Position numbers and translations under genes: made by a program. A DNA stretch of 64,000 bases from Bacteroidales bacterium. Its GTDB lineage: Bacteria; Bacteroidota; Bacteroidia; Bacteroidales; UBA10428. The notes beneath the pieces were generated by a model. That model was given only the letters and a program-made list of their open reading frames with translations, was not told the origin of the DNA and did no database searches. Every line of letters starts with the position of its first letter. The first letter of the stretch is position 1. Positions 8,348 through 15,698 of this stretch are shown in pieces. The stretch covers positions 74,568 to 138,567 of the forward strand of contig DATGXG010000026.1 of assembly GCA_035299085.1 (NCBI GenBank), given 5' to 3'.

Positions 8348-10273
8348 TTACTTTACAATCTTCATCTCCGTCCTTCGATTCTGGGCACGGCCTTCCGGAG
8401 TGTCGTTAGATGCAACGGGAACATTGAAACCATAGCCCTTCCATAATATCCTGCTGGCGTTTATGGATGACGCGGTTAAAAAATCAGCTACCGATTTGGC
8501 CCTGTTTTCTGACAGTTGTTGGTTATGTTCCGCGGATCCGGTATTATCGGTGTGCCCGCCGATCTCAATCCGGATGGAAGGATTTTCCTTCAGCATTTTC
8601 ACCACTTTGTTAAGCTCAATTTTTGATTCATCCCTGAGCAGGTATGAATCGGTTTCAAAGAAAACATTTTTTAGTATGACAGTGCTTCCGGCAACAAGCG
8701 GTTGCAGGGGCACATCTTTTAAAAAGGGTTTTTCGGAATTGAAAACATTGAGCAGGGCAAAATTTTCAGAATAGAAAAGATACGACTTCCTGGATACATT
8801 CAGCATATAATTTCGGTTCACCGGGATGCTCACAAGGAATTCCCCGCTGACACTGTCAGAATAGGCATTGAAAGCCATTTTACCGGTTTCCAGATCAATT
8901 AACTGGAAATCAGCTTTCAACGGCTTGTAGGTAAGCGCATCAAAAACTTTACCTTTCATATAAGTAACTGTCAATGGTCTTAACTGAACAGGCATTTCAA
9001 ATTCATAGATGTCTTTTCCGGCATTATCGCTCATATCCGATGCATAATACGCTTTATCACCTTTTGAATTTACAATAAGGCCGATCTCATCACGGTTGGT
9101 GTTGATCGGATATCCGAGGTTTACCGGTTTCTGCCATCTGCCGTTGCTGTCTTTTTTTGACACAAACAGATCATACCCGCCGAGGCCGGGTAGACCGTCA
9201 GACGAATAATACAACGACTGATTGTCCTGGTGAATGAAAGGAGACATCTCAATTCCGTCTGTGTTTATAGTATCGCCAAGGTTTTTGGGTTCAGTCCATT
9301 TGCCGTCTTCACCGATCGATGTAACCCATATATCATGCTGTCCTTTTCCTCCCGGCCGGTCACTTGAAAAATAAAGGGTACGACCGTCGGGGGTCAGGGA
9401 AGGCTGAGTCTCCCTGAATTTTGTATTTACGGGACTGCCTAAATTATACGGTGTCTTCCAGGTTTCTCCTTCTTTTTCCGAAGCATACAGATCACACCGT
9501 CCAAGGCCATCACCCCGGTTGCATGCCGTGAAAACCATAAAGCGTCCATCGCCTGTAATGGATTGCGCCCCTTCATTATCTCCGGTATTTAAAGGCTTTC
9601 CCGCATTTTCCATATATGTCCATGCACTGTCGTTCCAGTGGCTGATGTAAAAATCTTCCTGGAAATTTTTCATGAATTCCTCACTACGGACTAGCCTTGT
9701 TATAACTAGTGTCTTTTCATCTGCTGAAAGGCTTGGCCAGTAATCATCCCCGGGTGAATTCACACGGGGACCGAGATTTACAGGTTTAAATTCAACAGGA
9801 TGTTTCATAAGCTCAATGGCGTAATCACATCGGGTGATCCCGATTTTTGCCTTTTCAATCTGTGAAATATTTCTCTGTTCCAGGTCAAGAAAGCGGCTGT
9901 AACTGCTTTTCGCATTTTCATACAAACCTTCTTTATATTCCAGGTTACCAAGCCTTACATACCCATAAGGATAGTATTTTTCATCTTTCGGGAGGGCTCT
10001 GTGGTAAACCTCTATGGCATTCAACGGTTTCTTCCAGTCCTCATAAACCTCCGCAAGCACTAGATAAGCGTCAATAAAATTTGTGTCTTCATTTATGGCC
10101 GTTAACAGTTGTTGTTCGGCACGGCCATACTGGTTGGTTGAAAAGTTCCTTAACGCCAGGTTATAATTGTCTATTGCAATTTTTGATTTTGTTGAAACAT
10201 GCTGCTGCTGCCCCGGGCAAAACAAAGGGAAAATGAAAAGTAAGGCCAGAAAAATACTAAGATGCCGGTTCAT
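8348..10273 (-). CDS. PorE-like TPR/beta-propeller/OmpA protein
   Basis: Envelope protein of 641 aa with a signal peptide (hydrophobic 5-21, ending FCPGQQQ). The order of domains is TPR repeats (about 27-150), PD40/WD40-like propeller blades (about 165-430; motifs such as FSSDRPGGKGQHDIW, YYSSDGLPGLGGYDLF, YYASDMSDNAGKDIYEF), a carboxypeptidase-regulatory-like beta domain (about 440-525), and a C-terminal OmpA peptidoglycan-binding domain with GHTDNTGSAEHNQQLSENRA. This is the architecture of PorE, the T9SS component that anchors the machine to peptidoglycan, but Bacteroidota encode several proteins of this layout, so the exact assignment is open. It starts 1 nt after the TGA of the M1 peptidase gene, so the two are almost certainly co-translated. 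Confidence 0.88.
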   Translation of the reverse strand: MNRHLSIFLALLFIFPLFCPGQQQHVSTKSKIAIDNYNLALRNFSTNQYGRAEQQLLTAINEDTNFIDAYLVLAEVYEDWKKPLNAIEVYHRALPKDEKYYPYGYVRLGNLEYKEGLYENAKSSYSRFLDLEQRNISQIEKAKIGITRCDYAIELMKHPVEFKPVNLGPRVNSPGDDYWPSLSADEKTLVITRLVRSEEFMKNFQEDFYISHWNDSAWTYMENAGKPLNTGDNEGAQSITGDGRFMVFTACNRGDGLGRCDLYASEKEGETWKTPYNLGSPVNTKFRETQPSLTPDGRTLYFSSDRPGGKGQHDIWVTSIGEDGKWTEPKNLGDTINTDGIEMSPFIHQDNQSLYYSSDGLPGLGGYDLFVSKKDSNGRWQKPVNLGYPINTNRDEIGLIVNSKGDKAYYASDMSDNAGKDIYEFEMPVQLRPLTVTYMKGKVFDALTYKPLKADFQLIDLETGKMAFNAYSDSVSGEFLVSIPVNRNYMLNVSRKSYLFYSENFALLNVFNSEKPFLKDVPLQPLVAGSTVILKNVFFETDSYLLRDESKIELNKVVKMLKENPSIRIEIGGHTDNTGSAEHNQQLSENRAKSVADFLTASSINASRILWKGYGFNVPVASNDTPEGRAQNRRTEMKIVK

Positions 10274-10274
10274 G

Positions 10275-12152
10275 TCAGTTTATAATGAATTTACGTCGGC
10301 TCAGATTAAAGCCATTGCGGATCAAAACGAAATAAATGCCAGAAGGATAGTTGTGTACCGGAATTACTTCCTGCTGCGAACCCGATTCACGGGTGTACAT
10401 GATGCGGCCTTCAGCATTAACAATAAAAATTTTATAATTATTAACAGGCTGATCAAGCCTGATAGTAATCCGTTCCCTGGCCGGGTTAGGCATTATGGCA
10501 AATCCACTTTCAGAGTGAACTTCGGGCAAAACACTAATATCGGAAATATTGATAAGCAGCCAGCGATTCGGATCGGCCTGGAGTGCCGTCACCTTTACCG
10601 GCATATATACCTGCCACTGATTATACGATGCAGTTTGCCTGAATGAAAGGATCGAGTCTCCGTTTTCAGTGACCGCTTTAAATTCCAGAAGCAGATTAAA
10701 AAACGGGGTGGTTGATGAAGTCGTCTGCAGTGAATTTATATATAGGGTATCATTCCTTTGTTCCCACCGGATCGAATGGATCGGGTATCCTTCTCCGTAA
10801 TACCACTGGTTGAAGAATTGGGTAAAATCTTTGCCTGTCCTTTCGTCCAGGTAATTTCTGAAATCATCACCGGTTACTGTTCCGAATTTATTTTCTTCAA
10901 GAAATCCTTTAAGAATGTCGAAAAACAGGCTGTCGTTACCCACTTCCTGCCGGATCATATGGATCATGGATGCCCCTTTTTTATAGGACAGCCGCGCGTC
11001 AAAAATCCGGCCTTCATCATCCGTCTGCTCCAAAGGAACATAAATGCTGCCTCCGGGTTCGGCCTTAACATATTCATTCGTATTTCTTATCCACTGATCC
11101 GCACTCTGTTGTGAAACCAGGTATTGGTATGCCAGGTATTCGCCATAAGAAGCAAAACCTTCATTAAACCAGATATCCTGCCATGTTGCGCAGGTAACAT
11201 AATCACCGAACCACTGATGGAACATCTCGTGGGCAACAAGTGAAAATGAAAAATTTACAAGGGTCGTCATCGTCTGGTGTTCCATGCCGCCTGAAAAGGG
11301 CGATACACAATGGCCGTATTTTTCATCAGCAAATGGATATTTCCCGATCAATCCCGAAAACATATAAAGAAGATCCGATGTTTTGTCAATATCCTGTTTA
11401 TTTTGCAACAGGTAATTGCTGTCGTTATAAATGTAATTCTGGACCAGTACGGAATCTCCTTCGCTATTCAGTGGAGCATAAAAGCTGTAATCCATGTAAT
11501 CGCTCACAGTAAATGAAATCAGGTAATAGTCGATAGGGTATTTTGATTTCCATTCATACCTTACCCGATTATCCGGCAAGGGCACTTCATTTGTGAGAAG
11601 ACCATTTGAACCGACTTTCCGGTTCTTATCGGTGCTCAGGAAAACATAAACCGAATCGGCTTTGTCTGTAAGTGATTGTTTGCATGGAAACCATTCATAA
11701 GCACCAAAAGGTTCTGAAAGTGTCCATGTAATATTTTTGTTCCATGAAGAACTGTAACGGTTAAAGATTCCGTTGGAACTGTAATTTTTTCCCAAACCAT
11801 GGTAATAAACGGTGATATTGGCAGTGTTCCCGTCAACAAAAGACTCAGAAGGAGTGATTTTCAATGTGTCACCGGGTCGCTGGTACAATGTCTTGCTTCC
11901 GTTTAAGGTAACAGAATCTACAGTGAGTTTTGAAGAGAAATCAAGTGAGACTGATTCTCCTGCGGGAGCCATGATTTTTATAAGAACCGAAGTGGATCCT
12001 GAGATATACGTTGAACTGTCGCTAACATTTAGATTCAGGAAATAAAACAGCACATCATAGTTTGTTTTGCTGAATTCGTAGGAGGAGGACAATACCCGGT
12101 TGCCTGTCATGCTGAGGATCAGCAGTGTAATAACGAATCGGAACTGAATCAT
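10275..12152 (-). CDS. T9SS-exported M1 family metallo-aminopeptidase
   Basis: Zinc aminopeptidase of the M1 (gluzincin) family, about 625 aa from the ATG at 12152. The frame extends to a TTG at 12179, but the ATG gives a good signal peptide. The exopeptidase motif appears as GGMEHQT, and the zinc site as HEMFHQWFGDY followed 18 residues later by NEGFASYGEYL. The C-terminal ~75 residues form a type IX sorting domain beginning near FAIMPNPARERITI and ending with the short basic SRRKFIIN strand, so the enzyme is probably secreted through T9SS and attached or released at the surface. It is the first gene of a two-gene operon with the PorE-like gene. It is shorter than the classical ~850-aa M1 enzymes but close to the bacterial cold-active/LTA4H-like class. 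It likely trims peptides for uptake. Confidence 0.92.
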   Translation of the reverse strand: MIQFRFVITLLILSMTGNRVLSSSYEFSKTNYDVLFYFLNLNVSDSSTYISGSTSVLIKIMAPAGESVSLDFSSKLTVDSVTLNGSKTLYQRPGDTLKITPSESFVDGNTANITVYYHGLGKNYSSNGIFNRYSSSWNKNITWTLSEPFGAYEWFPCKQSLTDKADSVYVFLSTDKNRKVGSNGLLTNEVPLPDNRVRYEWKSKYPIDYYLISFTVSDYMDYSFYAPLNSEGDSVLVQNYIYNDSNYLLQNKQDIDKTSDLLYMFSGLIGKYPFADEKYGHCVSPFSGGMEHQTMTTLVNFSFSLVAHEMFHQWFGDYVTCATWQDIWFNEGFASYGEYLAYQYLVSQQSADQWIRNTNEYVKAEPGGSIYVPLEQTDDEGRIFDARLSYKKGASMIHMIRQEVGNDSLFFDILKGFLEENKFGTVTGDDFRNYLDERTGKDFTQFFNQWYYGEGYPIHSIRWEQRNDTLYINSLQTTSSTTPFFNLLLEFKAVTENGDSILSFRQTASYNQWQVYMPVKVTALQADPNRWLLINISDISVLPEVHSESGFAIMPNPARERITIRLDQPVNNYKIFIVNAEGRIMYTRESGSQQEVIPVHNYPSGIYFVLIRNGFNLSRRKFIIN

Positions 12153-12183
12153 ATCAGAAATTTGGTTAAAGTTAGCCAAATTT

Positions 12184-12301
12184 GGATAAAAAAAAGATCC
12201 CGGCTTTTACACCGGGATCCAACACCCAAAACTAATAAACCCTATCTGACAAAAACCAATCTTAATTCATTTTAAACAACCTATTCTGACTATGAATATT
12301 T
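12184..12301 (-). ncRNA. Candidate small RNA or leader ending in a hairpin
   Basis: On the minus strand a perfect TAAATTTG (-7 type; plus positions 12308-12315) precedes about 118 nt without an ORF. The stretch ends in a hairpin, GATCCCGG / CCGGGATC (plus 12197-12221), followed by a run of seven or more U. The hairpin lies just before the M1 peptidase start, so it is either an independent sRNA or an attenuator leader for that operon. No family was recognised. Confidence 0.4.
12186..12223 (-). terminator. Rho-independent terminator or attenuator
   Basis: An 8-9 bp GC-rich stem (GATCCCGG with CCGGGATC, loop about 8 nt) is followed on the minus strand by a long U tract at plus 12184-12192. It lies immediately upstream of the aminopeptidase start. 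Confidence 0.65.
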
Positions 12302-12347
12302 ACATTACAAATTTACGCTCTTTGTCATTATAAGTTGAAAAACACTT

Positions 12348-12384
12348 GGTGATTTAGATCACCTTATTAGGTGAGATTCGTCAC
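12348..12384. promoter_or_regulatory. Two GTGA-N6-TCAC palindromes, CRP/FNR-type
   Basis: GTGATTTAGATCAC (12349-12362) and GTGAGATTCGTCAC (12371-12384) both fit GTGA-N6-TCAC, and their centres are exactly 22 bp apart, two turns of B-DNA. They lie in the 331-bp space between divergent genes (12180-12510), about 130-170 bp before the ABC fusion gene and upstream of the minus-strand -7 element at 12308-12315. This is the classic form of a CRP/FNR-family operator. The regulator is not encoded in the window. Confidence 0.6.
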
Positions 12385-12516
12385 ACGTTTAAAGACCTTT
12401 ATTGATTCAAGTATATAACAAATCTTTGAGCTTTTTGTTTTTTTAACATCAAAAAAATAATGTTGTAACCTTTAACCTTGCAAAATAATTAATTTTACTG
12501 ATAGAATTGCTTGTTG

Positions 12517-15486
12517 ATGAACGAAACTGTTTTCACACTTGCCCAACATCTAGCCATTTTGCTTGAATCTGAAGTTCAGGAGGAACAGACTGTTTCGGTG
12601 CATCACTATTTTTCAAGGATGGGTGTCAAGCATGGATCTCTTCCTGAAATGACTGATGAATCAGACAAACTTGAAAAGATATGCATTGAAATAAACAATA
12701 CCCTCAGCAACACGCAAAAAATTTATCTTCTGCTTCTGATTCAGGATGCCCTTTTAAATTTTCACGACAACAGTGTTTTTAATAGTAGATTGAGATCGGT
12801 TTACGAGCAGATAGGGATTGATACCGATCTCATTGACAAATTCAGAACCTTTTTCAGCCAGGAAAATGTTTTTGGCATCACTTCAAGTGAATATTTGCTG
12901 ATTTCTCCGCAGGATGCCGTGGATAATGAGATGCTTGAAGGACGCTGGATTGAAGACAACGTACCACGGGGACGGGCAGTGTCGGGAAACTTTACACTGA
13001 ACCAGATAAGAGGGCATCTGCTTGTTATGTTCGTCGACTCCATCCGGAGTTATGTGGTCCGTTGCATTGATAATCATGAAAAGGTTTTTGACCAGGATAC
13101 AATGTCTTATTGCCGGTTCCGGTTGCTTAAACCCGGAACCGAACTCAGTATTGACGGTGTTCCGGTACTTACCTTTTCGGATATCAAAAGCCGTTTTCTG
13201 CAATTGAATGAAAAACGCGAGCTTACCTTTGCAATCGACAGGGTTCAATACGTAAATAATAAAGGAGTAAAAGAAATACATTCGCTGACCTCTCGTGAAA
13301 CAACCGGGCAGCTGATCGGAATTGTAGGTCGTGAAGGTGTCGGAAAAAGTACACTTCTTAAACTGCTGGCCGGTAAATTCAAACCAACAACAGGCAGCAT
13401 TACAATCAACGGGTATGATTTGTGGAAAAACAAATACCTGCTAAAGGGAATCATAGGTTTTATTCCTGAAGAGGACCTGCTCCTTGAAGATCTGACAGTG
13501 GCGGATAATCTTTCGCTAACGGCCCGGCTTTTTTACAGTAACCTGGGCAAGAAGGAAATTGACGATAAGGTAAACGCACTTCTCAGCCAGATTGATCTGA
13601 TCGAGATCAAACATATTGTTGTGGGCAAACCCGATAATAAAATGATACAACCCGGTCAGCGCCGGTTGATCAATATAGCCCTGGAACTGTTGCGTGAACC
13701 GCAGATTCTCCTGGTTGACAACGCTCTTTCAGGCCTCGGTATGTCAGATGCCAATAAAGTGATCAAGGTACTGCACGACTATTCCTTTTCCGGAAATCTT
13801 GTTATCACTTCCATCAGCCAGGTCGACAGCGAAACTTTTCTTTTGTTTGACAAGATCTGGATAATCGACCAGGGCGGGTATCCTGTATATAATGGACCGG
13901 TAAAATCAGCATCTGCCTATCTGCTTAAAAATCTTAAACTGAATTACCCGGGTAACGAAGTAACCGATCCGGCCCGATTACTGGATTGGCTCAATTACAG
14001 GTTACCGGATAAAGAAGCTCACGTATGGAACAGGGTTAATGAACCTCAGTCGTGGCATAACATTTACCTGCGGGAACAGGCGCTCCATGACAGCGGACTT
14101 GTGGCACGGACAAGACTTCCTGCCCGGATTCTTAAAATACCGAACCTTGAAATCCAGCTGCTTATTTTTTCAATCCGCAATTTTAAGTGCAAGTTTTCGA
14201 AACTGAATGAAATCATTAAGGCACTCATAGTTGGTCCTCTTGCTGCAATAGTGATAGGCTGGCTTTTCCACACGGCGGATGGCTCTGTATATACATATTT
14301 TGCCAATAAAAACATCCCGGTTTACCAGTTTGTCAGCGTGGTGATCGCCATCTTTCTTGGTCTTTCAGCCAGCATTGATGAAATAATAAGGGAAAAGAAT
14401 ATACTGGAGAAGGAAGAATACCAGGAATTCAGCCGGTTCAGTTACCTGAATTCAAAAATTCTGTATTTATTTCCTGTCCTTGCGGTGCAGATTCTTTTGT
14501 ATGTGATGTGCGGTAATTATATTCTCGGCATTAAAGGGATGTTTACCATTTACTGGATTGTGCTGTTTAGTGCGACCTGCTTTGGTGCATTACTGGGACT
14601 AACTGTTTCGGCAGCGGTTACCAGCAGGCATTCGTTATATAAAGCCGTTATTCCGTTGGTGATCGGACTTCAGTTACTTTTGGGCGGAGGACTCATCACA
14701 TTTGAAAGACTTAACCTTGGCGATCACCGGTATACGCCATTCCTTGGTGATCTCATGGTTTCACGCTGGGGTTATGAAGCTCTTGCAGTGGAACAATTCA
14801 GGAAAAACGAGTACGAAAAACTTATTTACCCGATAGACAAAAAACTCGACCAGGCATCTTTCTATTTTTTTCATGCTGTTCCTCAAATGGAAAGGGCTTT
14901 TGCTTCCTGTTTTTCAGGAAACAGGGATACTGCGATAAACAACCTGGCTTTTTTAAAGCATGAAATGGAACGAGCCTCCAAGGTCTCAGGAGCCCTTCCG
15001 TTTGAGTACCTAAACCAGATGCCCGACATGATCAAAAAAGAAGAGCTTGCGCAGGAAGTGAACGGTTACCTCTCCACTTACCTTACATCCTATTTCAGTG
15101 ATCAGTATGATACGCTGAATAAGGCTAAGTCCAGGCTGATGCAGCATCTTAACGATTCAATCGGTGCCGATAAACTGAAAGATATGATGACGTCTTTTCA
15201 TAATGCAGCCATCGAACATGTGGTTGTAAACAAGAATAGTGAAAAAGTGTTCCGTATTGTTGACAATACTATAGTCAGGAATACAGGAATGATATACGAT
15301 ACACCCACATCCTCGTGGGGCAGGGCTGCCTTGTTCAGTCCTGTCAAAATCTTTCAGAACCAGGAAACTGAAACACTCTGGTTTAACATAGCAGTTATCT
15401 GGTTTTTCACTTCAATTTGCTACATCTGGGTACTGTTTGATTTTTCCGGGACTTTTTCAAGGACATTCCGTTTAAATAAACGCTGA
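12517..15486 (+). CDS. ABC ATPase-permease fusion with degenerate ATPase motifs
   Basis: A 989-aa fusion. Residues 1-115 are helical and faintly TerB-like; 125-230 are beta-rich and unassigned. An ABC ATPase domain spans about 235-465 and a membrane domain (ABC-2/ABCG-like) has segments from about 570 to 730 plus a last one near 960. A long extracytoplasmic stretch (about 760-950) precedes the last segment. Walker A is intact (GREGVGKST), but the Q-loop Gln is Glu318 (GFIPEEDL), the signature is QPGQR instead of SGGQ/SGGER, Walker B is LLVDN with the catalytic Glu replaced by Asn402, and the H-loop His is Ser434 (TSISQ). ATP may be bound but hardly hydrolysed in the usual way. The ATG at 12517 was chosen over the upstream TTG. 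Confidence 0.85.
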   Translation: MNETVFTLAQHLAILLESEVQEEQTVSVHHYFSRMGVKHGSLPEMTDESDKLEKICIEINNTLSNTQKIYLLLLIQDALLNFHDNSVFNSRLRSVYEQIGIDTDLIDKFRTFFSQENVFGITSSEYLLISPQDAVDNEMLEGRWIEDNVPRGRAVSGNFTLNQIRGHLLVMFVDSIRSYVVRCIDNHEKVFDQDTMSYCRFRLLKPGTELSIDGVPVLTFSDIKSRFLQLNEKRELTFAIDRVQYVNNKGVKEIHSLTSRETTGQLIGIVGREGVGKSTLLKLLAGKFKPTTGSITINGYDLWKNKYLLKGIIGFIPEEDLLLEDLTVADNLSLTARLFYSNLGKKEIDDKVNALLSQIDLIEIKHIVVGKPDNKMIQPGQRRLINIALELLREPQILLVDNALSGLGMSDANKVIKVLHDYSFSGNLVITSISQVDSETFLLFDKIWIIDQGGYPVYNGPVKSASAYLLKNLKLNYPGNEVTDPARLLDWLNYRLPDKEAHVWNRVNEPQSWHNIYLREQALHDSGLVARTRLPARILKIPNLEIQLLIFSIRNFKCKFSKLNEIIKALIVGPLAAIVIGWLFHTADGSVYTYFANKNIPVYQFVSVVIAIFLGLSASIDEIIREKNILEKEEYQEFSRFSYLNSKILYLFPVLAVQILLYVMCGNYILGIKGMFTIYWIVLFSATCFGALLGLTVSAAVTSRHSLYKAVIPLVIGLQLLLGGGLITFERLNLGDHRYTPFLGDLMVSRWGYEALAVEQFRKNEYEKLIYPIDKKLDQASFYFFHAVPQMERAFASCFSGNRDTAINNLAFLKHEMERASKVSGALPFEYLNQMPDMIKKEELAQEVNGYLSTYLTSYFSDQYDTLNKAKSRLMQHLNDSIGADKLKDMMTSFHNAAIEHVVVNKNSEKVFRIVDNTIVRNTGMIYDTPTSSWGRAALFSPVKIFQNQETETLWFNIAVIWFFTSICYIWVLFDFSGTFSRTFRLNKR

Positions 15487-15491
15487 AAGCA

Positions 15492-15505
15492 GTGATCTCA
15501 ATCAC
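15492..15505. promoter_or_regulatory. Third GTGA-N6-TCAC palindrome
   Basis: GTGATCTCAATCAC begins six bases after the stop of the ABC fusion gene and about 200 bp before the GH3 fusion gene. It shares the GTGAT-N4-ATCAC core with the site at 12349-12362, so the same CRP/FNR-type regulator could control the GH3 gene. Confidence 0.45.
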
Positions 15506-15553
15506 CGGTTTGCCGGAATCATATATTCCAAAATACTATTTCTTTGTTAACGA

Positions 15554-15603
15554 GTCATGCTTCGAATCCCTTCGATAAACTCAGGGTAAACACTCAGCAT
15601 GAC
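15554..15603. repeat. Dispersed 50-bp repeat with inverted ends
   Basis: The element is bounded by GTCATGC and GCATGAC and contains the inner CCCTTCGATAAACTCAGGG palindrome. The motif is a widespread intergenic repeat in bacterial and metagenomic sequences. Its function is unknown; here it sits between the ABC and GH3 fusion genes. Confidence 0.6.
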
Positions 15604-15608
15604 ATTTT

Positions 15609-15659
15609 CACAGGGTTGCATAAATTGGATAAATTCATGATATCTTATGCAACCCTGTG
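15609..15659. promoter_or_regulatory. 15-bp perfect inverted repeat before GH3 gene
   Basis: CACAGGGTTGCATAA at 15609-15623 is matched exactly by its reverse complement at 15645-15659, with a 21-nt AT-rich spacer. The right arm ends 39 bp before the GH3 fusion ATG. It could be a long hairpin in the leader or a dimeric operator. There is no U run after it, so it is not a simple terminator. Confidence 0.6.
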
Positions 15660-15698
15660 TCATACTTATGAGTAGAAGTTAAAAAGGGCTTTGGGCAA

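Noticed and set aside
12883..13281. 132-aa minus-strand frame in the ABC gene
   Set aside because: Antisense shadow of a continuous 989-codon gene with clear domain motifs.
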